From a virus: a stretch of 23,594 nucleotides of DNA. The stretch's first letter is position 1. Every line of letters begins with the position of its first letter. The stretch lies in the IMG/VR virus record IMGVR_UViG_3300042894_006732, positions 1 to 23,594 of that record, one strand, 5' to 3'. The position numbers were made by a program, and so were the translations under genes. Below the pieces are notes generated by a model. That model did not search any database. It was given only the letters and a program-made list of their open reading frames with translations, and was not told where the DNA came from. Below are positions 12,689-19,336 of the stretch, one piece after another.

Positions 12689-12732
12689 GCCCCCTTCGCC
12701 GGGGCGTTCCCGTACCGGGTACGGGTTGCGGT

Positions 12733-12921
12733 TCAGTACATCAGCACGCGCGCCGCACGGGGCGAAACCACCGTGGCGGACATCACGCACGCGACGCAGA
12801 ACCCGAGGGCCGCGACGCCCACCACGCTCGCGGCGCCCACCATGGCGAAGCCCGCGGCGTAGCGCGCCGAGTCGATGACGCGGGCACAGCGCCCCGAGGG
12901 GCGTTTGTAGGGGTCGTCCAT
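12733..12921 (-). CDS. Small membrane protein (62 aa), last gene of lysis-type cassette
   Basis: MDDPYKRPSGRCARVIDSAR is followed by a long hydrophobic stretch (about residues 21-52: YAAGFAMVGAASVVGVAALG, then FCVACVMSATVV) and a short basic tail. One long or two short membrane segments fit a small holin, but there is no homology I can name. The ATG lies 4 nt after the preceding stop, with GAGGATGATGAG as ribosome-binding region. It is the last leftward gene before attP. Confidence 0.6.
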   Translation of the reverse strand: MDDPYKRPSGRCARVIDSARYAAGFAMVGAASVVGVAALGFCVACVMSATVVSPRAARVLMY

Positions 12922-12925
12922 CTCA

Positions 12926-13729
12926 TCATCCTCCGTAGGCGGCGCGCGCGAGGCGGTCGTCCAGCGCGCCCTCTGGCGCGAGGAACCACGCGGTTTCCTG
13001 TCCGAGCTTCCACGCCGCGAGTCGCCCGCTGTCGTGTTTCTGGCGCGTGCGAATGATCCCGTACGCGGGGCCCTCGCGCCCCGTCGCGGCGCGCGCATCG
13101 TCGGCCACGAGGAGCTCCCAGGCGCGCCACCGTTCGTGCTCGGGGACTGCCGCGAGCTGGTCCGCGTAAGGCGCCATGCGCGACCACAGGCCACCGGCCC
13201 CGCGCGAGAACGCGGTGAAGGCGAGGAGCACCGCCCACGTGCTCGATTCGTCGATGGGGTCGAGGCTCGTGGGGAGCTTGCGGCGCGCGTTCTCGAGGTG
13301 ACGGCGGAGGTTCGCGAGGCCCACGGCCACCTGGTCCGGCACGCCGCGCTCCCCGCGCCACCCCTCGGGGTCGAGTGTGGCCGGGCGCCCGAGGAGCTTC
13401 ACCACGAGCTCCGACGGCGCGAGCTTCACCCACGCGTTGTAGTCCGCCTCGGGGTCGAGGCTGAACGGCCGGCGGCGCTCCGTTTGGAAGTACCCCACCT
13501 CATCGAAGGGCGCGCGGCGCTTCGGGTCGGTGGCCTCGCCCGTGTTCTCGTCGCGCGAGGCGAACGCGGTGAACCCGAGGAACACCATCGCAGGCACGCC
13601 CGGCCACGCGATCGGCACCTGACGCCGCAGCTCGGCGCCGAGGGTGCGGTTCCATCGCTCCAAGAGGCGCGGGAGCTTCTCGCGCGCGTAGGCGCGCGGG
13701 TGCCCCGTGCGCGCAGACCGCGAGCTCAC
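12926..13729 (-). CDS. Putative divergent endolysin/lysozyme-like protein
   Basis: 267 residues with no signal peptide or membrane segment. An N-terminal region contains IAWPGVPAMVFLGFTAFASR, then DENTG (candidate catalytic Glu at about 61) and DEVGYFQTE (about 76-84). The last resembles the G-x-FQ motif that follows the catalytic Glu in lytic transglycosylase/lysozyme folds. A later STWAVLLAFTAFSRGAGGLW and a Trp/Tyr-rich C-terminus complete it. This motif reading is weak. Position among small membrane proteins next to the tail genes is the stronger reason to suspect a cell-wall hydrolase. The start could be GTG 13735, 13732 or 13729; I prefer 13729 because it overlaps the preceding stop as GTGA. 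Confidence 0.5.
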   Translation of the reverse strand: MSSRSARTGHPRAYAREKLPRLLERWNRTLGAELRRQVPIAWPGVPAMVFLGFTAFASRDENTGEATDPKRRAPFDEVGYFQTERRRPFSLDPEADYNAWVKLAPSELVVKLLGRPATLDPEGWRGERGVPDQVAVGLANLRRHLENARRKLPTSLDPIDESSTWAVLLAFTAFSRGAGGLWSRMAPYADQLAAVPEHERWRAWELLVADDARAATGREGPAYGIIRTRQKHDSGRLAAWKLGQETAWFLAPEGALDDRLARAAYGG

Positions 13730-13806
13730 CACCACCCCGCAGCGAACGCCTGCGCGATGCGCCAGAGCTCAGTGCCCCAGCCCACGAACGCCGTCACGTC
13801 GATCAT
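13726..13806 (-). CDS. Tiny hydrophobic peptide (26 aa)
   Basis: MIDVTAFVGWGTELWRIAQA followed by FAAGWW, a Trp-rich amphipathic or membrane-associated peptide. The ATG at 13806 overlaps the previous stop (ATGA), and its TGA overlaps the next GTG. Coupling at both ends and the absence of any gap suggest it is translated. A role as an accessory of the lysis cassette is only a guess. Confidence 0.45.
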   Translation of the reverse strand: MIDVTAFVGWGTELWRIAQAFAAGWW

Positions 13807-14171
13807 CGGTCGTCTCTTTCTGCGGCGCCTGCCGCTCCGTCGTTGTCGGCCGACGTCGACGCGTCGACCGGGCCCGCGTCGGCGAGCTGGGCGCGCGCCA
13901 CCGAGGCCGCGGCCACGATCACCTCGCGCCCCGCGGGGCAGATCACGTCCCAGGTCGCGAGGATCTTCGCGATCCCACCCGCCGCACCGACGGCGCCGCC
14001 CACGCACCCCGTGGCGAGCAGCACCGCGAGGCACACCAGCCACACGCCGCGCGCACGCGGTCGCCACGGCCCGGGCCGGTGCGACGGTCGCAGCGCCCAC
14101 GCGACGACGCACGCGGCGGGGTAGAGCAGCGCGCACAGGCACCACGCGAGCCACCAGCCAGCGCGCCTCAC
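13803..14171 (-). CDS. Small two-segment membrane protein with internal lipobox-like motif
   Basis: 122 residues from GTG at 14171 (GTGA overlap). The first membrane segment is about 6-27 (GWWLAWCLCALLYPAACVVA). The second is about 43-60 (VWLVCLAVLLATGCVGG), preceded by basic RPRARG and ending in a lipobox-like LLATGC. The acidic, Ala-rich C-terminal half follows. A translation start at the internal GTG (V43) would give a short lipoprotein, reminiscent of nested Rz/Rz1 spanins. This is speculative, and the family is unrecognised. Confidence 0.5.
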   Translation of the reverse strand: MRRAGWWLAWCLCALLYPAACVVAWALRPSHRPGPWRPRARGVWLVCLAVLLATGCVGGAVGAAGGIAKILATWDVICPAGREVIVAAASVARAQLADAGPVDASTSADNDGAAGAAERDDR

Positions 14172-14290
14172 GCCGCCCTCACGATCTCGACGGGTGCGCC
14201 GCCGTCGCAGCCCTCGCCCGTCGCGGCGATCACGGCCACCGCGAGCAGCCCCACGTAGACGCGCCAGAGCGTGCGCATCGCGCGCCTCAC
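14168..14290 (-). CDS. Small membrane or lipoprotein-like peptide (40 aa)
   Basis: GTG at 14290 overlaps the stop of the receiver protein (GTGA) and gives VRRAMRTLWRVYVGLLAVAV, then IAATGEGCDGGAPVEIVRAA. An in-frame ATG at 14278 would give 36 residues. It has a basic start, one hydrophobic segment and a Cys (EGC) close behind, which resembles a lipoprotein signal, though the lipobox is imperfect. It could be an Rz1-like outer-membrane spanin partner given its neighbours, but it is too short and degenerate to be sure. Confidence 0.45.
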   Translation of the reverse strand: MRRAMRTLWRVYVGLLAVAVIAATGEGCDGGAPVEIVRAA

Positions 14291-14961
14291 GCCGCACCGC
14301 CCAGGCGCGCCGCGAGGGCGCCACCGACGGCCAGCACGAGGGCGCCGGGCCCGCCGCGCACCGGGAGGCCACGGGCGGCGGCGACGATGTCCGCGACCCT
14401 GACTCCCGCGAGGAGGAGGATGCCTGCGATGCACCCGCCCTGGATCCACTCCGAGGCGGGGCGCACGAACAGCAGCACGCCGCCGAGGATCGCGAGCGCC
14501 AGGCCGTCGATGATCGTCGCGAGGGCGCGGGCCCCGAGCGACTCAGGCGCGGGCGACGTGCTCGGCGCCGGCGGCGGGAGTAGCGCGGCGACGCCTGCGA
14601 GCAGCGCCTCGTGGGCGACGGGCTTCGCCAGATACGCCCACCCGCGCGGGTCTGCCACGGCCGGGAGCGACTCGGGCGCGCGCCCGCTCACGAGCAGCGT
14701 GGGCACGCTCCGCGACGTGAGCGCGGCGTGCAGCGGCGCTGCGTCGCTGTCGAGCGAGAGGTCGAGCACGCACGCCGTGGGCGTCGAGCCCGCGAGCGCC
14801 GCGAGAGCTCCCGCGACGGTGTCGGCCTCGGTGACGTCGTGGCCGCTCTCGCGCAGAGGCGAGACGAGTGAGAGGCGGGCGGCTGCGTCGTCGTCGACGA
14901 CGAGGACGCGGGGGCGGGGTGTGGGGCTCAATCGAGGTCTCCGGGTGCTGGGTAGGCTCAC
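14287..14961 (-). CDS. Response-regulator receiver domain fused to membrane segments
   Basis: 224 residues. The N-terminal domain (about 18-128) is a complete two-component receiver. The acidic pocket is in VLVVDDDAAARL (D23-D25), the phospho-acceptor D67 in ACVLDLSLDSD, the switch S92 in LLVSGRA, and K113-P114 in YLAKPVAHEALL. A Pro/Ser linker (129-142) leads to hydrophobic segments at about 145-166, 174-196 and 205-218, with no DNA-binding output domain. It sits in the membrane-protein cluster between tail fibre and putative lysin, overlapping the next gene by GTGA. GTG at 14961 is chosen because AAGGA lies about 9 nt upstream; later TTG codons are possible. Control of a membrane function, perhaps lysis timing, by host phosphorelay is an attractive inference but unproven. 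Confidence 0.75.
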   Translation of the reverse strand: MSLPSTRRPRLSPTPRPRVLVVDDDAAARLSLVSPLRESGHDVTEADTVAGALAALAGSTPTACVLDLSLDSDAAPLHAALTSRSVPTLLVSGRAPESLPAVADPRGWAYLAKPVAHEALLAGVAALLPPPAPSTSPAPESLGARALATIIDGLALAILGGVLLFVRPASEWIQGGCIAGILLLAGVRVADIVAAARGLPVRGGPGALVLAVGGALAARLGGAA

Positions 14962-15023
14962 GGGCGCGTTCCTTCGAGGGAAGACGGCCCAGCGCCACGC
15001 GACGCCGGGCTCGTCGGGGTGGA

Positions 15024-16238
15024 TCAGATGGTCGAGATGAGGAGGCCGTAGTCCGTCGAGAGGTTGGTGGCGGCGATGCCGGTGAAGGTGAGCGAGTCGC
15101 TGCCGCCGCTGCCGACGGTGTAGGCGAGCGAGATGGCGCCCATGCCGCTCGGGTCGGCGCTGCCGTTGTTGTCGGCGAGCTCGCCGCTCACGACGCTTCC
15201 GACCAGCACGCTGTTGCCCGACGAGCCGCGGCGCGCGATGAAGGTGATCTCGCGGTAGAGGCTCTTCGCGAGGTCGCTCGTGTTCTTCACCGCGACCCAC
15301 ACCGCCACGCGGCGCAGGCTCGAGGTCGAGAGAGCCGGAAGCGAGATCGTCTCCGGCGTGGCGTCCGTCGTGGTGAGGGTGGCGCGCGAGCCCATCGCAC
15401 CGAGCGAGCTGGTGAGGCCGAACTGCGTCGCGTTCTGGTAGCCGTTCTGACTCGCGCTCGCGGCCTGAACGTTGAGGCCACCGGCGGCGCGGGTGATGAC
15501 GCCCGACGAGTCCACCTTCGCGCGGAGCTTGCCGCCGCTGATCTCGAGCCCGGGATCGGTGGCGAGATCGACGGCGATGGAGCCGCCCGAAATGGCGATG
15601 CCGTCACCCGCCGTGTAGCTCGCGCCACCCGAAAACTGCGTCCACACGAGGGCGTCGGTGCCCACGACGGCGCCCGACGAGACGACATAGCCGCGGCCCG
15701 CGGCGACGGTGCCAGCTTCGACGAACGTGAAGCCCCCCGCCGCGTTCGAGGCCGCGGCCATGTCGGCGGCGCGCGCCCACGAGCCCGCCGCGGCGACGTA
15801 GATGCCGTTCTGCGACGCGGTGCTCTGGTCCTTGACCAGCACGCGGTTGCCCGCGACGACGGACACGCCGTCGATGGTCTGCTCACCGCTCAGGGTGAGG
15901 TTCGCCGTCGAAGCGGCGGCGACGGAGGGCTTCACGTCGAGGCCCGCGGCGACGCTGTCCACGTACGCCTTCGTTGCCGCGTCGGTGGCGTCGCTGGGCG
16001 TGAGGAGGTTGGTGATCTTCTGGCTGTTGACCGAGAGGGAGCCCGTGAGCCCGCCCGACGCCGTGCGGAGGTTGCTCTCCGACTGCGCGCCCGTGGTCAC
16101 GTCGCTCGTGGTGGCGAGGTTGGTGCCGCTCTTCTGGAGGGTGCCCGTGAAGTTGAAGGCCGCGGTGAGGTCGATCTGTGACGAGTCGGCCTTGCCGGTC
16201 GACTGCGGAACGAGAAGGCTCTTGAGATCTTGCGACAT
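15024..16238 (-). CDS. Phage tail fibre protein
   Basis: 404 residues, rich in Ser, Thr, Ala and Gly with no Cys. Typical tail-fibre segments are present: SQKITNLLTPSDATDAATKA (then YVDSV) near 72-97, and LTLSGEQTIDGVSVVAGNRV followed by LVKDQSTASQNGIYV near 114-148. These occur in many phage distal fibres and form trimeric beta structures. The C-terminal part (about 270-404) is probably the receptor-binding or trimerising end. The ATG at 16238 has GGAG about 10 nt upstream and follows an intergenic hairpin (16254-16276), so expression may be set apart from the upstream adhesin. It is the last structural gene before the lysis-type cassette. Confidence 0.85.
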   Translation of the reverse strand: MSQDLKSLLVPQSTGKADSSQIDLTAAFNFTGTLQKSGTNLATTSDVTTGAQSESNLRTASGGLTGSLSVNSQKITNLLTPSDATDAATKAYVDSVAAGLDVKPSVAAASTANLTLSGEQTIDGVSVVAGNRVLVKDQSTASQNGIYVAAAGSWARAADMAAASNAAGGFTFVEAGTVAAGRGYVVSSGAVVGTDALVWTQFSGGASYTAGDGIAISGGSIAVDLATDPGLEISGGKLRAKVDSSGVITRAAGGLNVQAASASQNGYQNATQFGLTSSLGAMGSRATLTTTDATPETISLPALSTSSLRRVAVWVAVKNTSDLAKSLYREITFIARRGSSGNSVLVGSVVSGELADNNGSADPSGMGAISLAYTVGSGGSDSLTFTGIAATNLSTDYGLLISTI

Positions 16239-16253
16239 TCGATGTGCTCCGTG

Positions 16254-16276
16254 AAAAGCGCCGCCCTATGCGGCGC
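16254..16276 (-). terminator. Intergenic hairpin with T-run (attenuator-like)
   Basis: On the minus strand GCGCCGC (16276-16270) pairs with GCGGCGC (16264-16258) over a 5-nt loop and is followed by TTTT (16257-16254). It lies in the 56-nt gap between the LamG-like adhesin and the tail fibre. It is one of the few non-overlapping junctions, and could reduce read-through into the fibre and lysis genes. Confidence 0.6.
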
Positions 16277-16294
16277 GTGGGTGACAGTGAATGG

Positions 16295-17110
16295 CTACGG
16301 CGCGGCGCCGATGGCCTTGCGGTAGCGCGTGGCCCACGTGGTCTGTGACCACACCGAGGTCTCGACGCCTGCGCGCAGAATCGAGCCGTCGAGGCCGTTC
16401 CCGCCGCCGTTCGCTCCGAGGCGCCACGAGCCCGCCGCGCCCCAGGTGAGCGGCGTGTCCACGCTCTTCGAGGCGACTTGCCGCCCGTCGACCCACACGC
16501 GAAGGGTGCTCCCGTCGTAGGTCGCGCCGACGAGGTGCAGCCGGTTGATCTCGACCTCGTTCGCACCCGAAGAGACGGTGTCGTAGGTCGGTGTGCTGCC
16601 GAAGGGCGCGAAGGCCCGCACGACGCCGTTGGGGAGGATGTCCACGAAGGCGCCAAAAGGCGCGCTCCACGACGCGCCGTAGTCTCGCGCGATGACGCAC
16701 CCGGCGGAGCCGGGCATCGTGCGGAGCACCACGAGCGCCCACAGGGTGACGGCCGTCGTGGTGCCCGTGCTCGGGTACACGCCCGCGCCGCCGTTCACCT
16801 CGCTTGTCGAGGCGCCCGTGCATCGGAGCGCCGTGCCCGCGAGCGGAGAGAGCGCCTCGGTGTATCCGATCTGCGCGGCGCCCGCGTCGGCGAGCGAGCA
16901 CGACACAGAGCCCGTCGAGGCGAGCGGCGAGGCGCCCTCGGAGCACTCCCACAGGAGCGCGCTCGAACCCGCGGGGCGACGCAGCGCGAGGAGGCGGTCC
17001 AGCACGGTCGATGACGGGAGGGCCTCCGGGGCGCCGTCTGCGTCGAGGCCGAGCATCGTCGAGGGCGTGGCGTCCGCGGGGATCAGCACCGCTTCGAGGT
17101 TGCGTGCCAT
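16295..17110 (-). CDS. Tail-associated adhesin with concanavalin A/LamG-like domain
   Basis: 271 residues. The N-terminal 55 (MARNLEAVLIPADATPSTML, then GLDADGAPEALPSSTVLDRL) look like a fibre-attachment segment. From about 100 a LamG/ConA-type jelly roll is suggested by TAVTLWALVVLRTMPGSAGC, a buried-strand pattern, then RLHLVGATYDGSTLRVWVDG, RQVASKSV and WRLGANGGGNGLDGSILRAG. The 'Y-DG-x-LR-x-WVDG' strand pair is characteristic of this fold. Such domains bind surface glycans, so this probably helps host recognition. ATG at 17110 comes one base after the stop of the propeller fibre. Receptor specificity cannot be read from sequence. Confidence 0.75.
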   Translation of the reverse strand: MARNLEAVLIPADATPSTMLGLDADGAPEALPSSTVLDRLLALRRPAGSSALLWECSEGASPLASTGSVSCSLADAGAAQIGYTEALSPLAGTALRCTGASTSEVNGGAGVYPSTGTTTAVTLWALVVLRTMPGSAGCVIARDYGASWSAPFGAFVDILPNGVVRAFAPFGSTPTYDTVSSGANEVEINRLHLVGATYDGSTLRVWVDGRQVASKSVDTPLTWGAAGSWRLGANGGGNGLDGSILRAGVETSVWSQTTWATRYRKAIGAAP

Positions 17111-17111
17111 C

Positions 17112-18731
17112 TCAGACCTCCACCGCGAGCAGTTCGCCCGTGACCGCGACCGAGAAGAGCACCTTCACCTGCCCTGTCGCGCTGTTGACGGTGCACGTCG
17201 GTGAGAGCGTGCCGCCTTCGGTGCGCACTGCGTCGATGGCGTAGACGCCGCTCCCGCTGTCGTAGACCTGTGCCTCAATGGTGCCGTGCCACCGTCCCGC
17301 GCCGCTCGCTTGGAGCGCGCGCCCGCTAAGGCGCACGTAGGCCGGGAAGCTCCCGGGCGTGAGGGTGACCAGCGTCTGCGCGGTGAAGGTGAGCGTCGTA
17401 CCGCCCCCGCCTCCGCTCGCAGCCGGCGCCCATGTGGTGCCGTTCCACGTGAGTGCGTCGCCCACGCTCGGTGCGGCGCTGGACACCTCGCGCCCGCGCA
17501 GGTAGCCCGCGTCGGCGAGGTACGCGGGGAGTGAGCCCGCCACATACGGCCCTGGCGCGGGGTCCGCGGCGCGCCCGCACGCGAGGGCGAAGCCGTTCCC
17601 GAGCGCGAGCCACCGCCCGCCCTCGAAGACCAGCGCGAAGAGGTCGGAGGAGGAGGACGGGACCGCGGGCGTTCGAAGCCCCAACCACGACACGAGGTCT
17701 GTGGAGGTCCAGAGCCACGGCGCGGCGCTCGAGGTGGCCACCCACGCGCCGTCCTGATACCGGAGCTCGGTGAGGTACGTGGGGAGGAGGTCCCCGGCGG
17801 GAGTCTCCGCGGTCCACGTGGTCCCGCTGTTGAGCGAGCGGTAGAGGTTCTGCGAGGTGCTCCCACCGAGGCGGTACGCCACCACCTCCCCGTCCTCACC
17901 CGCCGCGAGGCGCCACGAGGCGGAGATTCCGAGGGTGGACTTGTATGCGAACGCGGCCCCGTCGCTGGAGCTGTAGACCTGTCCGCTTTGGGTGATGAAC
18001 ACCCACCGCTCCCCGTCGAAGACCACGTCGCGCCCGTCGGCGCTGCGCGCGGTGCCCGAGACGGAGTAGGCGGACCAGTTTTGCCCGCTGTCGTCCGAGT
18101 AGAAGCCCTCGGACGCGGTGAGGAGGAAGGTCCTCCCGCCGTGCGACGCGAGGGCCTTGGGCTCGCTCGGTGAGCTCGGGAAGCTGGCGCCCGACCACGA
18201 GCCCGACCCGGACCCGATCGCGCCCACGCCCGAGCCATCGTCCACCACGGTGGTGTGGAGCTCGTACCCGCCGGACGTGGTGCCCGCGAGCATCCATCGC
18301 ACGCCGTCCGTGTGGAGCGCGAAGGGCGCGGCCATCCCCGAGGGGACGTTGGTGCGGCGCGTCCACGTCTCGCCCGTCTGCGACACGCGGAGCGAGGTGG
18401 TGGGGCCCGTCTCCTCCCCCACCACCGCGAAGCGATAGCAGGCGTCGGTCCCGTCCGAGGTGGCGGTGTCTACGTCGAAGGCAAGGCGCGTGGGCGCGTT
18501 GAAGGTGGCGGGAGAGGTGGCCCACGCGGAGCGCGTCCATGCTCCGAGGTTCGGCCCGCGCAGGAACTCCACCCACTGGCCCGCGAGGCCCACCAGGAAG
18601 TTGAAGTAGGGCGCGGGGGGCAATTGCCCCGGCGCGAAGCCTGCCGCCGAGAGCCCCGACGGGGGCTCCACCATGTCACCCGAGGCGGCGGCGGTAGCCC
18701 ACGAGAGGGGGCGTGAAGGACGTTGGGCCAT
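17112..18731 (-). CDS. Tail fibre with BNR/Asp-box beta-propeller
   Basis: 539 residues. The N-terminus (about 22-58: PPSGLSAAGFAPGQLPPAPY, then FNFLVGLAGQWVEFL) is a typical baseplate-attachment segment of phage fibres. The middle carries repeated Asp boxes of sialidase-type propellers: SQTGETW (117-123), SDDSGQNW (212-219), SSDGAAF (255-261), SLNSGTTW (299-306) and TSTDLVSW (342-349). Each is followed by a hydrophobic strand such as DGVRWMLAG or DGERWVFI. A Gly-rich hinge (near 443-447) precedes a C-terminal beta domain. Asp-box propellers are found in glycan-active or glycan-binding proteins; no enzymatic residues can be assigned. ATG overlaps the previous TAA (TAATG). Confidence 0.82.
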   Translation of the reverse strand: MAQRPSRPLSWATAAASGDMVEPPSGLSAAGFAPGQLPPAPYFNFLVGLAGQWVEFLRGPNLGAWTRSAWATSPATFNAPTRLAFDVDTATSDGTDACYRFAVVGEETGPTTSLRVSQTGETWTRRTNVPSGMAAPFALHTDGVRWMLAGTTSGGYELHTTVVDDGSGVGAIGSGSGSWSGASFPSSPSEPKALASHGGRTFLLTASEGFYSDDSGQNWSAYSVSGTARSADGRDVVFDGERWVFITQSGQVYSSSDGAAFAYKSTLGISASWRLAAGEDGEVVAYRLGGSTSQNLYRSLNSGTTWTAETPAGDLLPTYLTELRYQDGAWVATSSAAPWLWTSTDLVSWLGLRTPAVPSSSSDLFALVFEGGRWLALGNGFALACGRAADPAPGPYVAGSLPAYLADAGYLRGREVSSAAPSVGDALTWNGTTWAPAASGGGGGTTLTFTAQTLVTLTPGSFPAYVRLSGRALQASGAGRWHGTIEAQVYDSGSGVYAIDAVRTEGGTLSPTCTVNSATGQVKVLFSVAVTGELLAVEV

Positions 18732-19336
18732 TAGGCGAGCACTCCTGCGAGGCGCCCACCGACGGTGCCCGCGATGTCTGAGAAGCCGTGCGCGTTGTCG
18801 GTCTCCACGCGCTCTCCACTCGCGAATCGGAAGGCGCTGCTGTACACGTCCAGCGTGTGGAGCTTCACGCCTGCGGCGCGCGCGCGCTTCAAGAGCGTGT
18901 GAAGGGTGGCGGTCCCGAGCGAGGGCGCGGCCTCGGGGGAGACCAGCACCGCGGCGGGGAAGAACTCTTCGAGCGTGTAGCCCGTCGCGCCCATGAGCGC
19001 GGCCACCACCTGGAGGAGTTCATCGCCCGTGCCCGCGCTTCGGTTGCACTTCACCACCACGAGGAGGACGGCGCGGTAATCCGCGTCGGAGAGCGAGCCG
19101 CGCGGCCACACGAGGAGCTCCCCGAGCTGGTCCAGCGCGTGGCCCGTCGCGTCCGCGAGCGTCGCCCCGAGCACGTCCCACAGCGCGTCCTCCACCTCCT
19201 GAACTTGGTCAAGGGCCGGGGCGAGGAGCGCCACCACGTCCTCGAGCGAGCGGAACTTGTGCGGGAGGAGCGCGACGCCGGCGGCGCTGTGCTCCGTCTC
19301 GTGGGTGTGCGCGGTGACGGCGTCGGGCTCGCTCAT
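18731..19336 (-). CDS. Baseplate/tail protein I-like
   Basis: 201 residues. The central block EDALWDVLGATLADATGHAL, then DQLGELLVWPRGSLSDADYR, then AVLLVVVKCNRSAGTGDELL resembles phage gpI / Mu gp48 / DUF2612-type proteins, which link the baseplate wedge to the fibres. The order J, then I, then fibre matches P2/Mu-like tails. The N-terminus contains His-rich AHTHETEHSAAG. ATG overlaps the J stop (ATGA). I base the call on the GxxLDxLG...R...sDxxYR pattern and gene order. Confidence 0.75.
   Translation of the reverse strand: MSEPDAVTAHTHETEHSAAGVALLPHKFRSLEDVVALLAPALDQVQEVEDALWDVLGATLADATGHALDQLGELLVWPRGSLSDADYRAVLLVVVKCNRSAGTGDELLQVVAALMGATGYTLEEFFPAAVLVSPEAAPSLGTATLHTLLKRARAAGVKLHTLDVYSSAFRFASGERVETDNAHGFSDIAGTVGGRLAGVLA

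Larger units (their letters stand above)
12535..12725. other. attP: phage attachment site with arm-type repeats
   Basis: The 11-mer CCGTACCGGGT occurs at 12535-12545 and 12548-12558. The longer GTTCCCGTACCGGGT is exactly repeated at 12544-12558 and 12706-12720. The last copy extends to the near-palindrome 12709-12725 (CCCGTACCGGGTACGGG). Between the two sides lie a tRNA 3' end and its terminator. Repeats on both sides of a tRNA-like core, immediately after int, are what an intact attP looks like. In a prophage the two arms would be separated. The crossover position within the core cannot be told from one sequence. Confidence 0.65.

Noticed and set aside
12600-12720. A complete tRNA-Leu on the minus strand
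   Set aside because: Only the T-loop and 3' acceptor side are present. Reading upstream gives no D-arm, anticodon loop or matching 5' acceptor GCGAGGA.
14287-14961. A host response-regulator gene marking the end of the prophage
   Set aside because: It is coupled by GTGA to the next gene and lies within leftward phage genes on both sides, so a chromosomal boundary here is unlikely.
13034-15040. Long plus-strand open frame opposite the lysis-type genes
   Set aside because: The predicted protein is an Arg/Pro/Ala-rich low-complexity shadow produced by high GC. The minus strand has coupled genes with recognisable features across the same region.
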